From: Lactobacillus colini
GTDB lineage: Bacteria; Bacillota; Bacilli; Lactobacillales; Lactobacillaceae
Assembly (NCBI RefSeq): GCF_017874575.1
Contig: NZ_JAGGLU010000006.1
Span: 85,378-149,377 of the forward strand
Length of the DNA stretch: 64,000 bases
Direction of reading: 5' to 3'
The notes under the pieces were generated by a model. It did not search any database. It worked only from the letters and a program-made list of their open reading frames with translations, and was not told where the DNA came from. Below, piece by piece: positions 17,425 through 27,451 of this stretch. The stretch's first letter is position 1; the number at the start of each line of letters is the position of its first letter. The position numbers and the translations under genes are program-made.

Positions 17425-18171
17425 TTAATACATATACTTAGCGATCGCTTGCTTAGGATCCATGCCATTTCTAATTTTTAAAGCTAATTCAATCGACACA
17501 TCAGCAATAATAGATTGTGGATCAATGACATGATAAGGATGATCTGGTGCCTTTTCTTGGGCCAAAGATAACTCAGTACACCCGAGCAAGATAACGTTAC
17601 AGCCATACTTATCATGCATTGTCTTTAATATCTTATGGTATAAGTCATGATCGACAATGCCTTTTTCTTTGATATTGCTGTAAATCAACTCATTGACCAT
17701 GGGCTGAATTTCAGGTCCACCAAGTTCTGCCTTCTTACCGACACGTTCTAACTCATCTACATACAAATGGTCATAGATTGATCCTTCAGTGGCAATTAAG
17801 CCAATTTTATCTTCATTAGGGTAATCTTCAACAAACTTATGAACTGCAATTCTCATCATATGTAAGAAAGGAATATCAGTTAAAGCAGCTAAATCATCAT
17901 AAAAATAATGTGCTGTATTACATGGCATCACAAAAAAGTCAGGCTTTAATTTAGCCTGTCCTTCAACGTCATCTTTTAAGTCATTAAAGAAGTTGGGCAT
18001 GGAATGATCCTTGATATATGCGGTTCGATCTGGAACTTGAGCATCGTTAACCAAAATATAATTTAAGTAATCCTGATCTTTAGTTATCTTTACCCGATGA
18101 TTGATTAGGCGTACATAACTTTCAGTAGCAATTGTTCCCATACCGCCAATAATTGAAAAAAAGTGCTTCAT
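17425..18171 (-). CDS. racD: Aspartate/glutamate racemase family protein, probably aspartate racemase
   Basis: 248 residues. The two catalytic cysteines are in VMPCNTAHYF (about 84) and ILLGCTELSLA (about 195), the pattern of PLP-independent Asp/Glu racemases; the GGMGTIATESYVRLIN start is typical of the aspartate branch. It should supply D-Asp, the cross-bridge residue of acidophilus-group peptidoglycan. It sits 14 bases downstream of murE, which supports that role. Confidence 0.85.
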   Translation of the reverse strand: MKHFFSIIGGMGTIATESYVRLINHRVKITKDQDYLNYILVNDAQVPDRTAYIKDHSMPNFFNDLKDDVEGQAKLKPDFFVMPCNTAHYFYDDLAALTDIPFLHMMRIAVHKFVEDYPNEDKIGLIATEGSIYDHLYVDELERVGKKAELGGPEIQPMVNELIYSNIKEKGIVDHDLYHKILKTMHDKYGCNVILLGCTELSLAQEKAPDHPYHVIDPQSIIADVSIELALKIRNGMDPKQAIAKYMY

Positions 18172-18185
18172 ATTGTCTTACCTAA

Positions 18186-19766
18186 CTAGTCCTTTTTATT
18201 CTTATCGTTTTTTTCTAATTCATGAACGACACTTTCAGCAACTTTAATATCAGTTGGGTACGGTGTATCAACACCACGAACCTTCTGGTAAGGATCTGCT
18301 CCCTTACCACAGATTAAGACAATATCATTCTTGCCAGCCATTGTAATTGCATCATGAATAGCCTTCTCACGGTCAAGTTCAATTGTAACGTCAACCTTAT
18401 CATGATCAATACCAGCGTCTATTTCTTGAGCAATATCCATTGGATCTTCAAAACCTGGATCATCAGTTGTCAAGAAGGCCTTATCTGCATAAGCTGACAA
18501 GCTCTCACTAAAGCCTGGGCGCCTTGAGACACCCTTATCACCAGGTGCTCCTACTACTACAATAATCTTAGGATTATTAAATTCCTTACGCATAAAGCCC
18601 ATAAGAGCCATCATTGAAGCTTTATTGTGAGCATAGTCGACGACGATCGTACCGTGACCATCTGAAGGAAGAGTCTCCATTCTACCAGGGATAGTAACGT
18701 GACGCACGCCCTTAGCAATATCTTGATACTCCTCCCCAGCAAGACCAGCACCAATAATTGCTGCTGTACCATTGATTTCGTTAAAGTCACCAATCATTTG
18801 TAGTGTATATTCACCTGAAACAGATAGCTTTTTAGCCTTTTCAGTAGCACAATATAGCTTGAACTTAGTTTCAGCCATATCAGTTTCAAGTGATTCAAAG
18901 CGGAAATCAATTGGAGCTTTTAAGTTAGGATTGTCAAAGTCATTTTTAGCAAATAAATAGATGCTATCAGGTTGAGTAGTGGTAGTTGCTGCCGCATAAA
19001 CTTCATCAAAATGATCAGTCATTGCATTAATGATACATTTACGTGAATTTACCATTAATTGCAACTTACAATGTAAGTAATCTGCAAAGTTAGGGTGTTC
19101 ATTTGGTCCAATGTGGTCTGGACTAATATTTAAGAAGAATCCTAGATCATAAGTTAAACCAAACACACGATTCTTCTTATATGCCTGACTAGATACTTCC
19201 ATAACTAGGTGGGTCATACCATTATCAACTGCAGTTCTCATATCACGGAACAAGTCCAATGATTCTGGGGTAGTCAAACTAGATTTAAAACTATCTTCTG
19301 GTCTTGGGCCAACGACATCATTAACTGAAGAAATCAAGGCAGTTCGCCCACCATTAACTTGGTCAAGCATCCCCTTCAAAAAGTATGCCGAAGTAGTCTT
19401 ACCCTTAGTACCAGTGAAGGCAACCACATACAAGTCGTCTTGTGGGAAGCGGAAGAAGGCAGCAGATAATAAGGCCATCGCTTTGGAAACATCACGTACA
19501 ATCAAGGCGTGCATTCCCTTACCTTCTGGATATGGTTGCTCAGCTACATAACAGATTGCGCCATTATCTTTGGCCATTGACAAGTAAGTTGGTCTAAAGC
19601 CAGCTCCCTTACAGAAAAATAGCGTGTTAGTCTTAATATCACGTGAATCATATGAAATATAATCCATCTTAGTAGGAACTGCGTCTTGGACAGCACTTGA
19701 CTTTAACAAGTGGTGTTCCTTCAAAATTAATATACAAGTGTTTAAAGAAATACTAGATTCGCTCAT
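18186..19766 (-). CDS. murE: UDP-MurNAc-tripeptide synthetase (L-lysine-adding MurE)
   Basis: 526 residues: N-terminal UDP-binding domain, central ATPase domain with FTGTKGKTTSAYF (about 115-127), and C-terminal ligase domain. The substrate motif reads TTDDPGFEDP; DAP-adding MurE proteins have DNPR, and the missing Arg favours an L-lysine acceptor. It adds the third stem-peptide residue in the cytoplasm. SD GGGGAG. The first gene of an operon with aspartate racemase, together explaining Lys-D-Asp wall chemistry. Confidence 0.9.
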   Translation of the reverse strand: MSESSISLNTCILILKEHHLLKSSAVQDAVPTKMDYISYDSRDIKTNTLFFCKGAGFRPTYLSMAKDNGAICYVAEQPYPEGKGMHALIVRDVSKAMALLSAAFFRFPQDDLYVVAFTGTKGKTTSAYFLKGMLDQVNGGRTALISSVNDVVGPRPEDSFKSSLTTPESLDLFRDMRTAVDNGMTHLVMEVSSQAYKKNRVFGLTYDLGFFLNISPDHIGPNEHPNFADYLHCKLQLMVNSRKCIINAMTDHFDEVYAAATTTTQPDSIYLFAKNDFDNPNLKAPIDFRFESLETDMAETKFKLYCATEKAKKLSVSGEYTLQMIGDFNEINGTAAIIGAGLAGEEYQDIAKGVRHVTIPGRMETLPSDGHGTIVVDYAHNKASMMALMGFMRKEFNNPKIIVVVGAPGDKGVSRRPGFSESLSAYADKAFLTTDDPGFEDPMDIAQEIDAGIDHDKVDVTIELDREKAIHDAITMAGKNDIVLICGKGADPYQKVRGVDTPYPTDIKVAESVVHELEKNDKNKKD

Positions 19767-19809
19767 TGTTTCTCCCCAATTTAAATCAATTCAGATAAAT
19801 TATATCACA

Positions 19810-20967
19810 TCACTTTGCTACTTTGTTTGGACTGTCACTAAGTGGTAAGCGAATGATAAAGCTGGTTAATTTCGGTGTTGATTCACACTTAATTGTTCCA
19901 CCATGCAGTTCAACAATACTCTGCGTAATAGCAAGACCTAGTCCTGTTCCGCCCGTTTTTAGGTTACGTGACGATTCTACTCGGTAAAATCTTTCAAAAA
20001 TCTTCTTAAGTGATGCTTTAGGGATCGGCTCACCATCATTTTCAACTCTTAATTCAACGGCATCATTATTAACCTTATTAGCTATCAAGGCGATTTTTTT
20101 GGCACCATGACCATACTTTAAAGCATTAGAAATCAAATTGTTAAACACACGCACGATTAATTTGGCATCGGCATTAATGACCAAGTCCTTGGGACGGCAT
20201 ACTGTTTCAATCGTAATCTCCTTCTTCTCTGCTTCTAATTCAAATCCTGCCGCAATTTGTTCAAGCGTAGAATTAATATGTAATGGTGCTAGGCTTAACT
20301 TGCGGTTACTGGTTGACTTTAACTTAGTATATTCAAATAAATCATCTGCCAATGACTTCATCTGTAGTGCCTTAAAGTAGGCAATATCAACATATTTTTT
20401 ACCATCTTCAGCACTAACATTGCTTGTCTTTAACAAGCCTAAATAACCAATTATTGAAGTCAGCGGCGTCCTAATATCATGAGAAACATTAGTAATTAGA
20501 TCATCTTTTGATTTTTCAATTTGGCGCTCTTCTTCCATTGCGCTTACAGTAGAATCAACCAAGGCATTGATTGAATCGACTACTTTTTGTAAATCAGGCC
20601 TTACTGCAAAGGTAATCCGATGTTCAAAATGTCCATTAGCAATATAATGCAATTCATGAATCACATGGCTTAACTGCATCTGGTGATAGCGGCGAATTAA
20701 GCGCCAATAAACAACGACCGCATCCCCCACCAGCATAAAACTAACAAATAACTTCTGCCACGACCAGATATGGTACCCATCTCCAAAGGTAACATTCTTT
20801 TTTAAAAAGAAAATACCATTTTCTAAACTGGGGTTATTTAACACGACTAAATTAATCAAAATAACGATCGACAAATTTAATAATAAAAGTAAAATGACCG
20901 TTACAACACCCTCACCAAAAAGTTCACTTTTTTCTCGTGTAGTTAATTTTACTTTTTCTTTTTTCAT
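19810..20967 (-). CDS. Sensor histidine kinase
   Basis: About 385 residues; ATG at 20967 is chosen over upstream TTG at 21006, which lies inside the regulator gene. Two membrane helices (about 20-45 and 65-85) bracket a short extracellular loop; a HAMP-like segment is followed by HisKA with NVSHDIRTPLTSIIG and a HATPase with NALKYGHG and GGTGLGLAI. All kinase boxes are intact. It partners the OmpR-type regulator directly upstream. Closeness to murE hints at wall-stress sensing (VanS-like), which is inference only. Confidence 0.88.
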   Translation of the reverse strand: MKKEKVKLTTREKSELFGEGVVTVILLLLLNLSIVILINLVVLNNPSLENGIFFLKKNVTFGDGYHIWSWQKLFVSFMLVGDAVVVYWRLIRRYHQMQLSHVIHELHYIANGHFEHRITFAVRPDLQKVVDSINALVDSTVSAMEEERQIEKSKDDLITNVSHDIRTPLTSIIGYLGLLKTSNVSAEDGKKYVDIAYFKALQMKSLADDLFEYTKLKSTSNRKLSLAPLHINSTLEQIAAGFELEAEKKEITIETVCRPKDLVINADAKLIVRVFNNLISNALKYGHGAKKIALIANKVNNDAVELRVENDGEPIPKASLKKIFERFYRVESSRNLKTGGTGLGLAITQSIVELHGGTIKCESTPKLTSFIIRLPLSDSPNKVAK

Positions 20968-20975
20968 TATTAAAA

Positions 20976-21662
20976 CTATGCTTCTACTTTGTAGCCAACG
21001 CCCCAAACAGTTTGAATAACTTCTTCACCATTCGTTGCCTTCTGAATCTTATCACGTAAGTGTGATACGTGCACCATAACTGTCTTAGCAGACACAACTG
21101 ATTCTTGTTGCCATACCCGCTCAAAAATCTCCTCTGCACTAAAGACACGATTAGGATGACTAGCTAGCATATATAAGATGCCAAATTCCAAAGCAGTTAA
21201 CTGAATTTGAGTACCATCAATCGTCTTAACTTCATGAGAATCTTTATTAATTACTAGTGGCCCTACTTCTAATATATCAGGCTTATCATCTTTGACCTCT
21301 TTTTGACTACGGCGCAATAACGAACGCACCCTCGCCATAACTTCAAGTGGATTGAATGGCTTTACTACGTAATCATCAGCACCTGTAATCAAGCCTTGAA
21401 TCTTGTCCATATCACTAGTTTTGGCTGAAACAACTAAAATTGGAATTTCTGAATCTTTTCTAACTTCTTTGATAACTTCAATACCTGACATTTGTGGCAT
21501 CATTATGTCTAAGATCATACATGCGATATCAGGTGTAGTAGATAATTTAGTTAAGGCTTCTTTCCCACTATATGCCGCGATTGGCTCATAACCTTCATTT
21601 TTAAGATAGATACTTAATAATTCAACAATTTCCTTATCATCATCAACAACTAAGATCTTCAT
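20976..21662 (-). CDS. OmpR-family response regulator
   Basis: 228 residues: receiver domain (1-115) with D52 as phospho-acceptor in MILDIMMPQ, the acidic pair at 8-9 and K103 near VVKPFNP; then a winged-helix output domain (about 130-228) ending HVSHLRDKIQ...TVWGVGYKVEA. First gene of the two-gene system; GAGAGG precedes the ATG. Confidence 0.92.
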   Translation of the reverse strand: MKILVVDDDKEIVELLSIYLKNEGYEPIAAYSGKEALTKLSTTPDIACMILDIMMPQMSGIEVIKEVRKDSEIPILVVSAKTSDMDKIQGLITGADDYVVKPFNPLEVMARVRSLLRRSQKEVKDDKPDILEVGPLVINKDSHEVKTIDGTQIQLTALEFGILYMLASHPNRVFSAEEIFERVWQQESVVSAKTVMVHVSHLRDKIQKATNGEEVIQTVWGVGYKVEA

Positions 21663-21777
21663 AAGAATTAAATTCCTCTCTACATTAGCTTAACTTATTA
21701 CTATTATTGTACTCAATATTGTCTTATTAGCTTATCTTAAAGTCTTTTTTAACAAAAAAATTAATAAATTCTTGAAG

Positions 21778-21802
21778 AAAAAAAGCGCTCAATGCGCTTT
21801 TT
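21778..21802 (-). terminator. Terminator of the ABC exporter operon
   Basis: AAAAGCGC, TCAAT, GCGCTTTT with A/T flanks that give a long U run on the minus strand. Confidence 0.8.
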
Positions 21803-21805
21803 AGA

Positions 21806-23671
21806 TTATTGTAGTTCCTTCTTACCAGTATAGAGTTGGTAATAGTAACCTTTTTGCTTAAGAAGTTCTTCATGATTACCACGTTCAATAATGCGACCAT
21901 GGTCAAGCACTAAGATCAAATCGGAGTTAACAATTGTCGACAGACGGTGAGCAATAACAAAACTAGTTCTACCAGCTAATAAGTTATCCATTCCGGCTTG
22001 AACCATCTTCTCAGTTCTAGTATCGATACTTGAAGTTGCTTCATCCAGGATCATTACTGGTTCATCAGCAATCATTGCCCGAGCAATACTTAGCAATTGT
22101 TTTTGCCCTTGAGACAAGTCACTACCATTGCCATCAATTACAGTATTATAGCCATCATCTAACTCATGGATAAATTCATCCGCATGAGCTAAGCGAGCGG
22201 CTTGATACACTTCATCATCACTAGCATCTGGCTTACCGAAGCGAATATTATCCATAATTGTACCAGAGAAGAGGTGCGTTTCTTGTAAGACAATTGACAA
22301 TGAGTGACGCAGATCATCTTTGCGGATATTCTCAATTGGCACACCATCATAAGTAATCTTACCTGATTCAATTTCATAGAATCGGTTAAGCATATTAGAG
22401 ATAGTTGTTTTACCGGCACCTGTTTCACCAACTAAGGCTACCTTCATGCCCGGCTTAGCATCAATATTAATATCATGCAGAATTTGATGACCAGGTACAT
22501 AAGAAAAGTTAACATGGTCGAAGATAATGTGTCCTTTAATTGGGACTTTTTTAATCTTATTGCCTTGTTCAGGAATATCCCAGAACCATGAATTTTCTAC
22601 TTTTTCATTTTCAGACATTGTAACGTTACCATTATCAATTTCTGAATGTTCGTCAACTAATTCAAAGATTCTGTTAGCACCAGCTAAGGCTAGGACAATA
22701 GAATTCAATTGCTGTGAAATCTGCGAAATTGGTTGAGCAAAGGACTTAGACAATTGTAAGAATGATGCAATCGTACCTAAGGTTAATGGTGCCCAACCAT
22801 TGATTGCAGCAGCCCCACCTAAAAATGCGATCAACACATAAAGCAAGTTACCCATGTTACCCATAATTGGGAACAAAATCGTTGCATAAGTATTAGCCTT
22901 ACCTGAAGCAATACGCAATTCATCATTAAAGCCGTTAAAGCCTTCCTTAGTAGCTTGCTCATGCGAGAAGACCTTGATAACCTTCAGACCATTAAGCATT
23001 TCTTCATCGTAACCATTGATTTGACCAAGCTTATTTTGTTGCACTTTAAAGTAATAACTTGACTTGATAGTTAAGAAACGAACGATCCCAATTGATAAGG
23101 CAAAGACTACAAATGAAAAGACTGTCAATTGCCAGCTTAAACTAAACATGGCTACGATAACAAATACCAAGCTCAAAAGCGAATTCAAAAATTGCGGAAT
23201 AGATTGCGAAATCATTTGCATCAAGGTATCAATATCGTTAGTATAACGACTCATGATATCGCCGTAATTATTTTGGTCGAAATATGCAATTGGTAAAGAT
23301 TCCATATGTTCAAACATATGGTTTCTAACATTGAATTGCACCTTCTGAGATAAAACAGCCATTAAGACAGTAAATAAGTAGTTAGCTAAGACCCCAATGG
23401 CAAAGATTCCACCCATAGTTAAAACAGCAGTTAATAAAGGAGTAAAGTCTGGATTACTCTGCTTAATTAATGGAGTAATATACTTATCAATCAGCTGTTC
23501 AATGAATAGTGACCCATAAACAATTGATCCGGCACTAATTACAATACTAATCATTGAAATAATGAACATTACCGGACTAGTCTTGTAAACAAGCTTTAGC
23601 AAGCGGCTTAGGGTTCTTTTATGGTTAATTTTTGGTTTTGAATTTGTTGCAGTTTGATCCAAGTCTATCAC
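21806..23671 (-). CDS. ABC exporter half-transporter, subunit 2 (heterodimeric LmrD/BmrD-like)
   Basis: 621 residues: six-helix membrane domain (about 25-345) and an ABC domain (about 380-615) with GETGAGKTT, DLSQGQKQLLSIARA, MILDEATSSID and IAHRLST. The signature LSQGQ and the extended domain linker suit the catalytic-site-bearing partner of heterodimeric multidrug exporters. GTG start overlaps the stop of the partner gene by four bases (GTGA), so a 1:1 heterodimer is expected. Substrate unknown. Confidence 0.88.
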   Translation of the reverse strand: MIDLDQTATNSKPKINHKRTLSRLLKLVYKTSPVMFIISMISIVISAGSIVYGSLFIEQLIDKYITPLIKQSNPDFTPLLTAVLTMGGIFAIGVLANYLFTVLMAVLSQKVQFNVRNHMFEHMESLPIAYFDQNNYGDIMSRYTNDIDTLMQMISQSIPQFLNSLLSLVFVIVAMFSLSWQLTVFSFVVFALSIGIVRFLTIKSSYYFKVQQNKLGQINGYDEEMLNGLKVIKVFSHEQATKEGFNGFNDELRIASGKANTYATILFPIMGNMGNLLYVLIAFLGGAAAINGWAPLTLGTIASFLQLSKSFAQPISQISQQLNSIVLALAGANRIFELVDEHSEIDNGNVTMSENEKVENSWFWDIPEQGNKIKKVPIKGHIIFDHVNFSYVPGHQILHDINIDAKPGMKVALVGETGAGKTTISNMLNRFYEIESGKITYDGVPIENIRKDDLRHSLSIVLQETHLFSGTIMDNIRFGKPDASDDEVYQAARLAHADEFIHELDDGYNTVIDGNGSDLSQGQKQLLSIARAMIADEPVMILDEATSSIDTRTEKMVQAGMDNLLAGRTSFVIAHRLSTIVNSDLILVLDHGRIIERGNHEELLKQKGYYYQLYTGKKELQ

Positions 23672-25389
23672 TTCCCTTCTTCTTGGAAAGTAGCAATTGA
23701 ACGATACAATTCATTACTCTTCATTAATTCATCATGACTGCCAATATCTTCAATCTTACCATGGTTCATTACAATAATGCGGTCAGCATCCTTAATAGAT
23801 ACAATTCTCTGTGAAATAATAATCTTCGTAGTTTGTGGCATATCTTTACGCAATGCTTCACGAATTTCACGTTCAGTAGTTGTATCAACAGCAGAGGTAG
23901 AATCATCCAAAATTAATATTTTTGGCTTCTTTAGTAATGCTCTAGCGATAGTCAAGCGTTGCTTTTGACCACCAGATACGTTATTACCACCTTGTTCCAC
24001 CATTGTGTTATAGCCATCTGGTAATTCCCTAATAAAGCCATCAGCATGGGCTACCTTAGCTGCTTGAATTATTTCTTCATCAGATGCATTTTCATTACCC
24101 CATAGAAGGTTTTCTTTAATAGTACCTGAGAATAAAACATTATTCTGCAAGACTACCGCAACGTTATCACGTAACGCTTTAAGGTCATAAGACTTAACAT
24201 TATGCCCAGCTACTCTGACAGCACCACCAGTGGCATCGTATAATCTTGGAATCATTGACACCAGAGTTGACTTAGAAGAACCTGTTTCACCAATAATACC
24301 GATTGTTTCACCTGGCTTAATATGTAAATTAATATCATCTAAGGCAGGGTGCTTCTCATCTGGCTCATACTTAAAAGTAACATGATCAAAAACAATGTCA
24401 CCATTATTAATATCATATAACGGCTTTCTTGGGTCGGTAATGGTTGGTTCTTCATTAAGAACATCTGCAATTCTGTGTCCACTAGCTTGGGAAATAACTA
24501 ATTGAGTAACGATCATTGCTAAGATGTTTAAACTAAACAAAACTGAATTTGAATATGAAAACATCGAAACCAATTCACCAGTACTCAAGCTTCCACCAAT
24601 GATCTCTTTAGCACCAAACCAAGAAATCAAAAGCATGGATAAGTCTAAAACCCCAATCATAATTGGTGCATTCAGTGACATGATCTTTTGCGCAGTAGCA
24701 AAAAGCTTATAAATTACACCAGACGCATTTTTAGCTTTTTCAATTTGAGATTTTTCGCGAACATAAGTCTTAACTTCACGGATACCACGGACATTTTCAC
24801 GGACAACTTGGTTTAAGTTGTCATACCCCTTAAAGATCTTAGGAAAGTATGGATAAGCACTTTTTACTATTAAAAATAGCGCAATAACCAAAATTGGTCC
24901 CAAAATTACAAAGATTAGAGCTAATCTTGGACTAACAATAAACGACATGACAACAGAAACAATTAGCATTAATGGTGCGCGCACCGCAATTCTAATTAAC
25001 ATCTGATAAGCTGTTTGGATATTAGTAACATCAGTTGTCAGACGTGTTACCAAACTAGCACTTGAAAACTTATCAATATTTTCAAATGAAAAGTCCTGAA
25101 TATGGTAGAACATATCTTGCCGTAAGTTAGCCGCAAATCCAGCCGCAGCATGAGCCGAAACATAACTAGCCCCAGCACCTAAGACTAATGAAATAATTGT
25201 AATAATAAGTAAAATTAAGCCCCATTTATTAATGTAGCCCATATTCCCTTTTAAAATACCATTATCAATCAATGAACCTACTAAATAGGGGATCAGCATT
25301 TCAATAAACACTTCTCCTGCAACCAATAATGGTGAAGTCATCGATAGTCTCTTATATTGTCGAACCGACTTCTTCAAGGTATTGATCAA
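23668..25389 (-). CDS. ABC exporter half-transporter, subunit 1 (heterodimeric LmrC/BmrC-like)
   Basis: 573 residues: six-helix membrane domain and ABC domain with GETGSSKSTLV, NVSGGQKQRLTIARA and KILILDDSTSAVD. Walker A reads GSSKST rather than GSGKST, and the residue after Walker B is Asp instead of Glu (LDDSTSAVD), i.e. a degenerate catalytic site, as in the C subunit of LmrCD/BmrCD pairs. Switch region has Gln for His (ISQRIVSI). Start is TTG at 25389 behind GGAGGG. Confidence 0.88.
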   Translation of the reverse strand: MINTLKKSVRQYKRLSMTSPLLVAGEVFIEMLIPYLVGSLIDNGILKGNMGYINKWGLILLIITIISLVLGAGASYVSAHAAAGFAANLRQDMFYHIQDFSFENIDKFSSASLVTRLTTDVTNIQTAYQMLIRIAVRAPLMLIVSVVMSFIVSPRLALIFVILGPILVIALFLIVKSAYPYFPKIFKGYDNLNQVVRENVRGIREVKTYVREKSQIEKAKNASGVIYKLFATAQKIMSLNAPIMIGVLDLSMLLISWFGAKEIIGGSLSTGELVSMFSYSNSVLFSLNILAMIVTQLVISQASGHRIADVLNEEPTITDPRKPLYDINNGDIVFDHVTFKYEPDEKHPALDDINLHIKPGETIGIIGETGSSKSTLVSMIPRLYDATGGAVRVAGHNVKSYDLKALRDNVAVVLQNNVLFSGTIKENLLWGNENASDEEIIQAAKVAHADGFIRELPDGYNTMVEQGGNNVSGGQKQRLTIARALLKKPKILILDDSTSAVDTTTEREIREALRKDMPQTTKIIISQRIVSIKDADRIIVMNHGKIEDIGSHDELMKSNELYRSIATFQEEGK

Positions 25390-25427
25390 GTTAATTCCCT
25401 CCCTCTGTTGTTATAAAAAGTAAATAA

Positions 25428-25449
25428 AAATAAAAAGACGCAAAGCGTC
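25428..25449 (-). terminator. Terminator after the ychF-DUF1129 genes
   Basis: Minus-strand GACGC, TTT, GCGTC followed by TTTTTATTTTTA. Confidence 0.75.
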
Positions 25450-25489
25450 CAATTATTATACTATATATATTCTAATCCTTATAAATCAA

Positions 25490-26311
25490 TTAATCACGTT
25501 TTTGATTTTGAGCACGTTGTTTTAGTGGATCAACTACATGATATTTTTGCTTGAAAAAGCGCCGTCCCAAAAAGGCAAGAACTGCCAAGATAATTTCTAT
25601 CCAAGGATTAATAATTGGGTTAAACGGTCTGAAGACTGGCAAGCTAGTAAATGTGATCCATAAGAAGACAGCCATCAATACAACCGCTGCAATTGCAATC
25701 ATCTTCCAGATTGCTGGGCGATCTTCCTTATCACGAGCAAGCATATTATTGTAGTATGCCATAATTATTCCAAACAAAATTGCCACTGAAAGCATGGTAA
25801 TGATACCCATTTCGCTGCTTTGGCTATCTTTAGATTTCGGCATGAACAATTGCACAACGCCAAACATCCCCAAGAAGAAAGTTAGATACAAGAGAACATT
25901 ATCTACAATTTGCATCCAGAATTTGCTTTCAACGGGCTTAGCCTTAGGATGAGCTAGTTCATGAGCCTTTTCAGTAGGTGATTGTCGATAAAGCGTGCTA
26001 GCTGGCATACCCTTATATTGAGCAATAATAATCTCAGGTAAAATACTATTAATTGCATTATCTACTTGTTCACCCGCTAGTTTTTCATTATCGCGCATTG
26101 CCTTTTCTAAGCGAAAAATATAGTCTGCATTCTTATTGCTCAGCTTTTGCCGAAGTTGCTCAGGATTGGTATTTTTTAATTCTGCTTCTGTTTCTAAGCG
26201 TTTAGATTGCTTTTGCAACTTTGCTTGTTTAGATCCAGCTTGAGCGGCGTTTTTTTGTTCAGCAGTTAATTTTTCTTTTGGCTCTTCTTTAGTTTGATCT
26301 TTTGGATCCAT
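25490..26311 (-). CDS. DUF1129-family membrane protein
   Basis: 273 residues: a charged, Lys/Gln/Glu-rich N-terminal region (1-60), a domain around 55-130 (LEKAMRDNEKLAGEQVDNAINSILPEIIIAQYKGMPASTLY), and four membrane helices (about 135-255). This is the DUF1129 layout common in lactobacilli; function unknown. AGGAGG precedes the ATG. It follows ychF by about ten bases and ends the noc-parAB-ychF cluster. Confidence 0.75.
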   Translation of the reverse strand: MDPKDQTKEEPKEKLTAEQKNAAQAGSKQAKLQKQSKRLETEAELKNTNPEQLRQKLSNKNADYIFRLEKAMRDNEKLAGEQVDNAINSILPEIIIAQYKGMPASTLYRQSPTEKAHELAHPKAKPVESKFWMQIVDNVLLYLTFFLGMFGVVQLFMPKSKDSQSSEMGIITMLSVAILFGIIMAYYNNMLARDKEDRPAIWKMIAIAAVVLMAVFLWITFTSLPVFRPFNPIINPWIEIILAVLAFLGRRFFKQKYHVVDPLKQRAQNQKRD

Positions 26312-26320
26312 TAAAACCTC

Positions 26321-27421
26321 CTAAACATTAAATCTAAATTCAATAATGTCACCGTCTTGAACAACATAATCTTTACCTTCAAGACGTAACTTACCAGCTT
26401 CTTTAACTTTTTGCATGGTTTCTAATTCGTTTAAGTCATCAAATGAAACAACTTCTGCTCGAATAAAGCCACGTTCAAAGTCAGAGTGAATAACACCTGC
26501 AACCTGTGGTGCCTTCATTCCTTCATGGAAAGTCCAAGCACGAGTTTCAGGACCACCTGCAGTAAAGAAAGTTCTTAAGCCCAAAATGTGGTAAGCAGCC
26601 TTAATCAAGCGGTCAAGCCCCGACTCTTCAACGCCTTCCATTTCTAAGAATTCTTTTCTTTCGTCTTCATCCATTGATGCGATTTCTTCTTCTGTTGCAG
26701 CTGAAATCCCCAATGCTTCTGCATTTTCACTTTCGGCATGCTTTTTGACAATTTGATAGTACTTATCACTTTCTGGGTCAGCCATTGAACTTTCAGCGAT
26801 GTTAGCTACATAAATGACTGGCTTAGAGGTAAGCAAGAATAAGCCCTTAACAATCTTTTTCTCATCATCATTGAAGTCGATTGAACGAGCTGCTTTCCCC
26901 TCTTCAAGTACTGGCTTTAACTTGTTCAAAACTGCCATCTCAGCCTTGGCTTCCTTATCACCTTGCTGTGCTACCTTTTGAACCTTACCTATCCGACGAT
27001 TAACTGCATCTAAATCGGCAATTGCTAATTCCAAGTTAATAGTATTAATATCTTCTTCTGGATCAACTTTACCAGTAACAGAAGTAATATTATCATCATC
27101 AAATGCACGTACTACATGGACGATAGCGTCAGTTTGACGGATATTCTCTAAGAACTTGTTACCTAACCCTTCACCTTTAGAAGCACCCTTAACAAGACCA
27201 GCAATATCAGTAAATTCAAAAGTAGTATGTACAATCTTTTTAGCCGGGATCAATTCTTGAATCCTAGCCAAGCGGTCATCGGGAACTTCAACCATTCCAA
27301 CATTTGGTTCAATTGTTGCAAATGGATAATTTGCCATTTCAGCTCCCGCCTTAGTAATTGCGTTAAACAAGGTTGACTTACCAACATTTGGTAAACCAAC
27401 AATACCAGCAGTTAATGCCAT
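26321..27421 (-). CDS. ychF: Redox-regulated ATPase/GTPase YchF
   Basis: 366 residues, the normal length. Obg-family G1 GLPNVGKST (about 9-17), with the NxxE specificity box of YchF (VANIAESS) that favours ATP over GTP, and the C-terminal TGS domain (AWTFHEGMKAPQVAGVIHSDFERGFIRAEVVSFDDL, YVVQDGDIIEFRFNV). It associates with ribosomes in the cytoplasm. Part of the conserved parB-DUF951-ychF string. Confidence 0.95.
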   Translation of the reverse strand: MALTAGIVGLPNVGKSTLFNAITKAGAEMANYPFATIEPNVGMVEVPDDRLARIQELIPAKKIVHTTFEFTDIAGLVKGASKGEGLGNKFLENIRQTDAIVHVVRAFDDDNITSVTGKVDPEEDINTINLELAIADLDAVNRRIGKVQKVAQQGDKEAKAEMAVLNKLKPVLEEGKAARSIDFNDDEKKIVKGLFLLTSKPVIYVANIAESSMADPESDKYYQIVKKHAESENAEALGISAATEEEIASMDEDERKEFLEMEGVEESGLDRLIKAAYHILGLRTFFTAGGPETRAWTFHEGMKAPQVAGVIHSDFERGFIRAEVVSFDDLNELETMQKVKEAGKLRLEGKDYVVQDGDIIEFRFNV

Positions 27422-27451
27422 TATTTTTTCTCCTTATCTTTATTAACTTAA

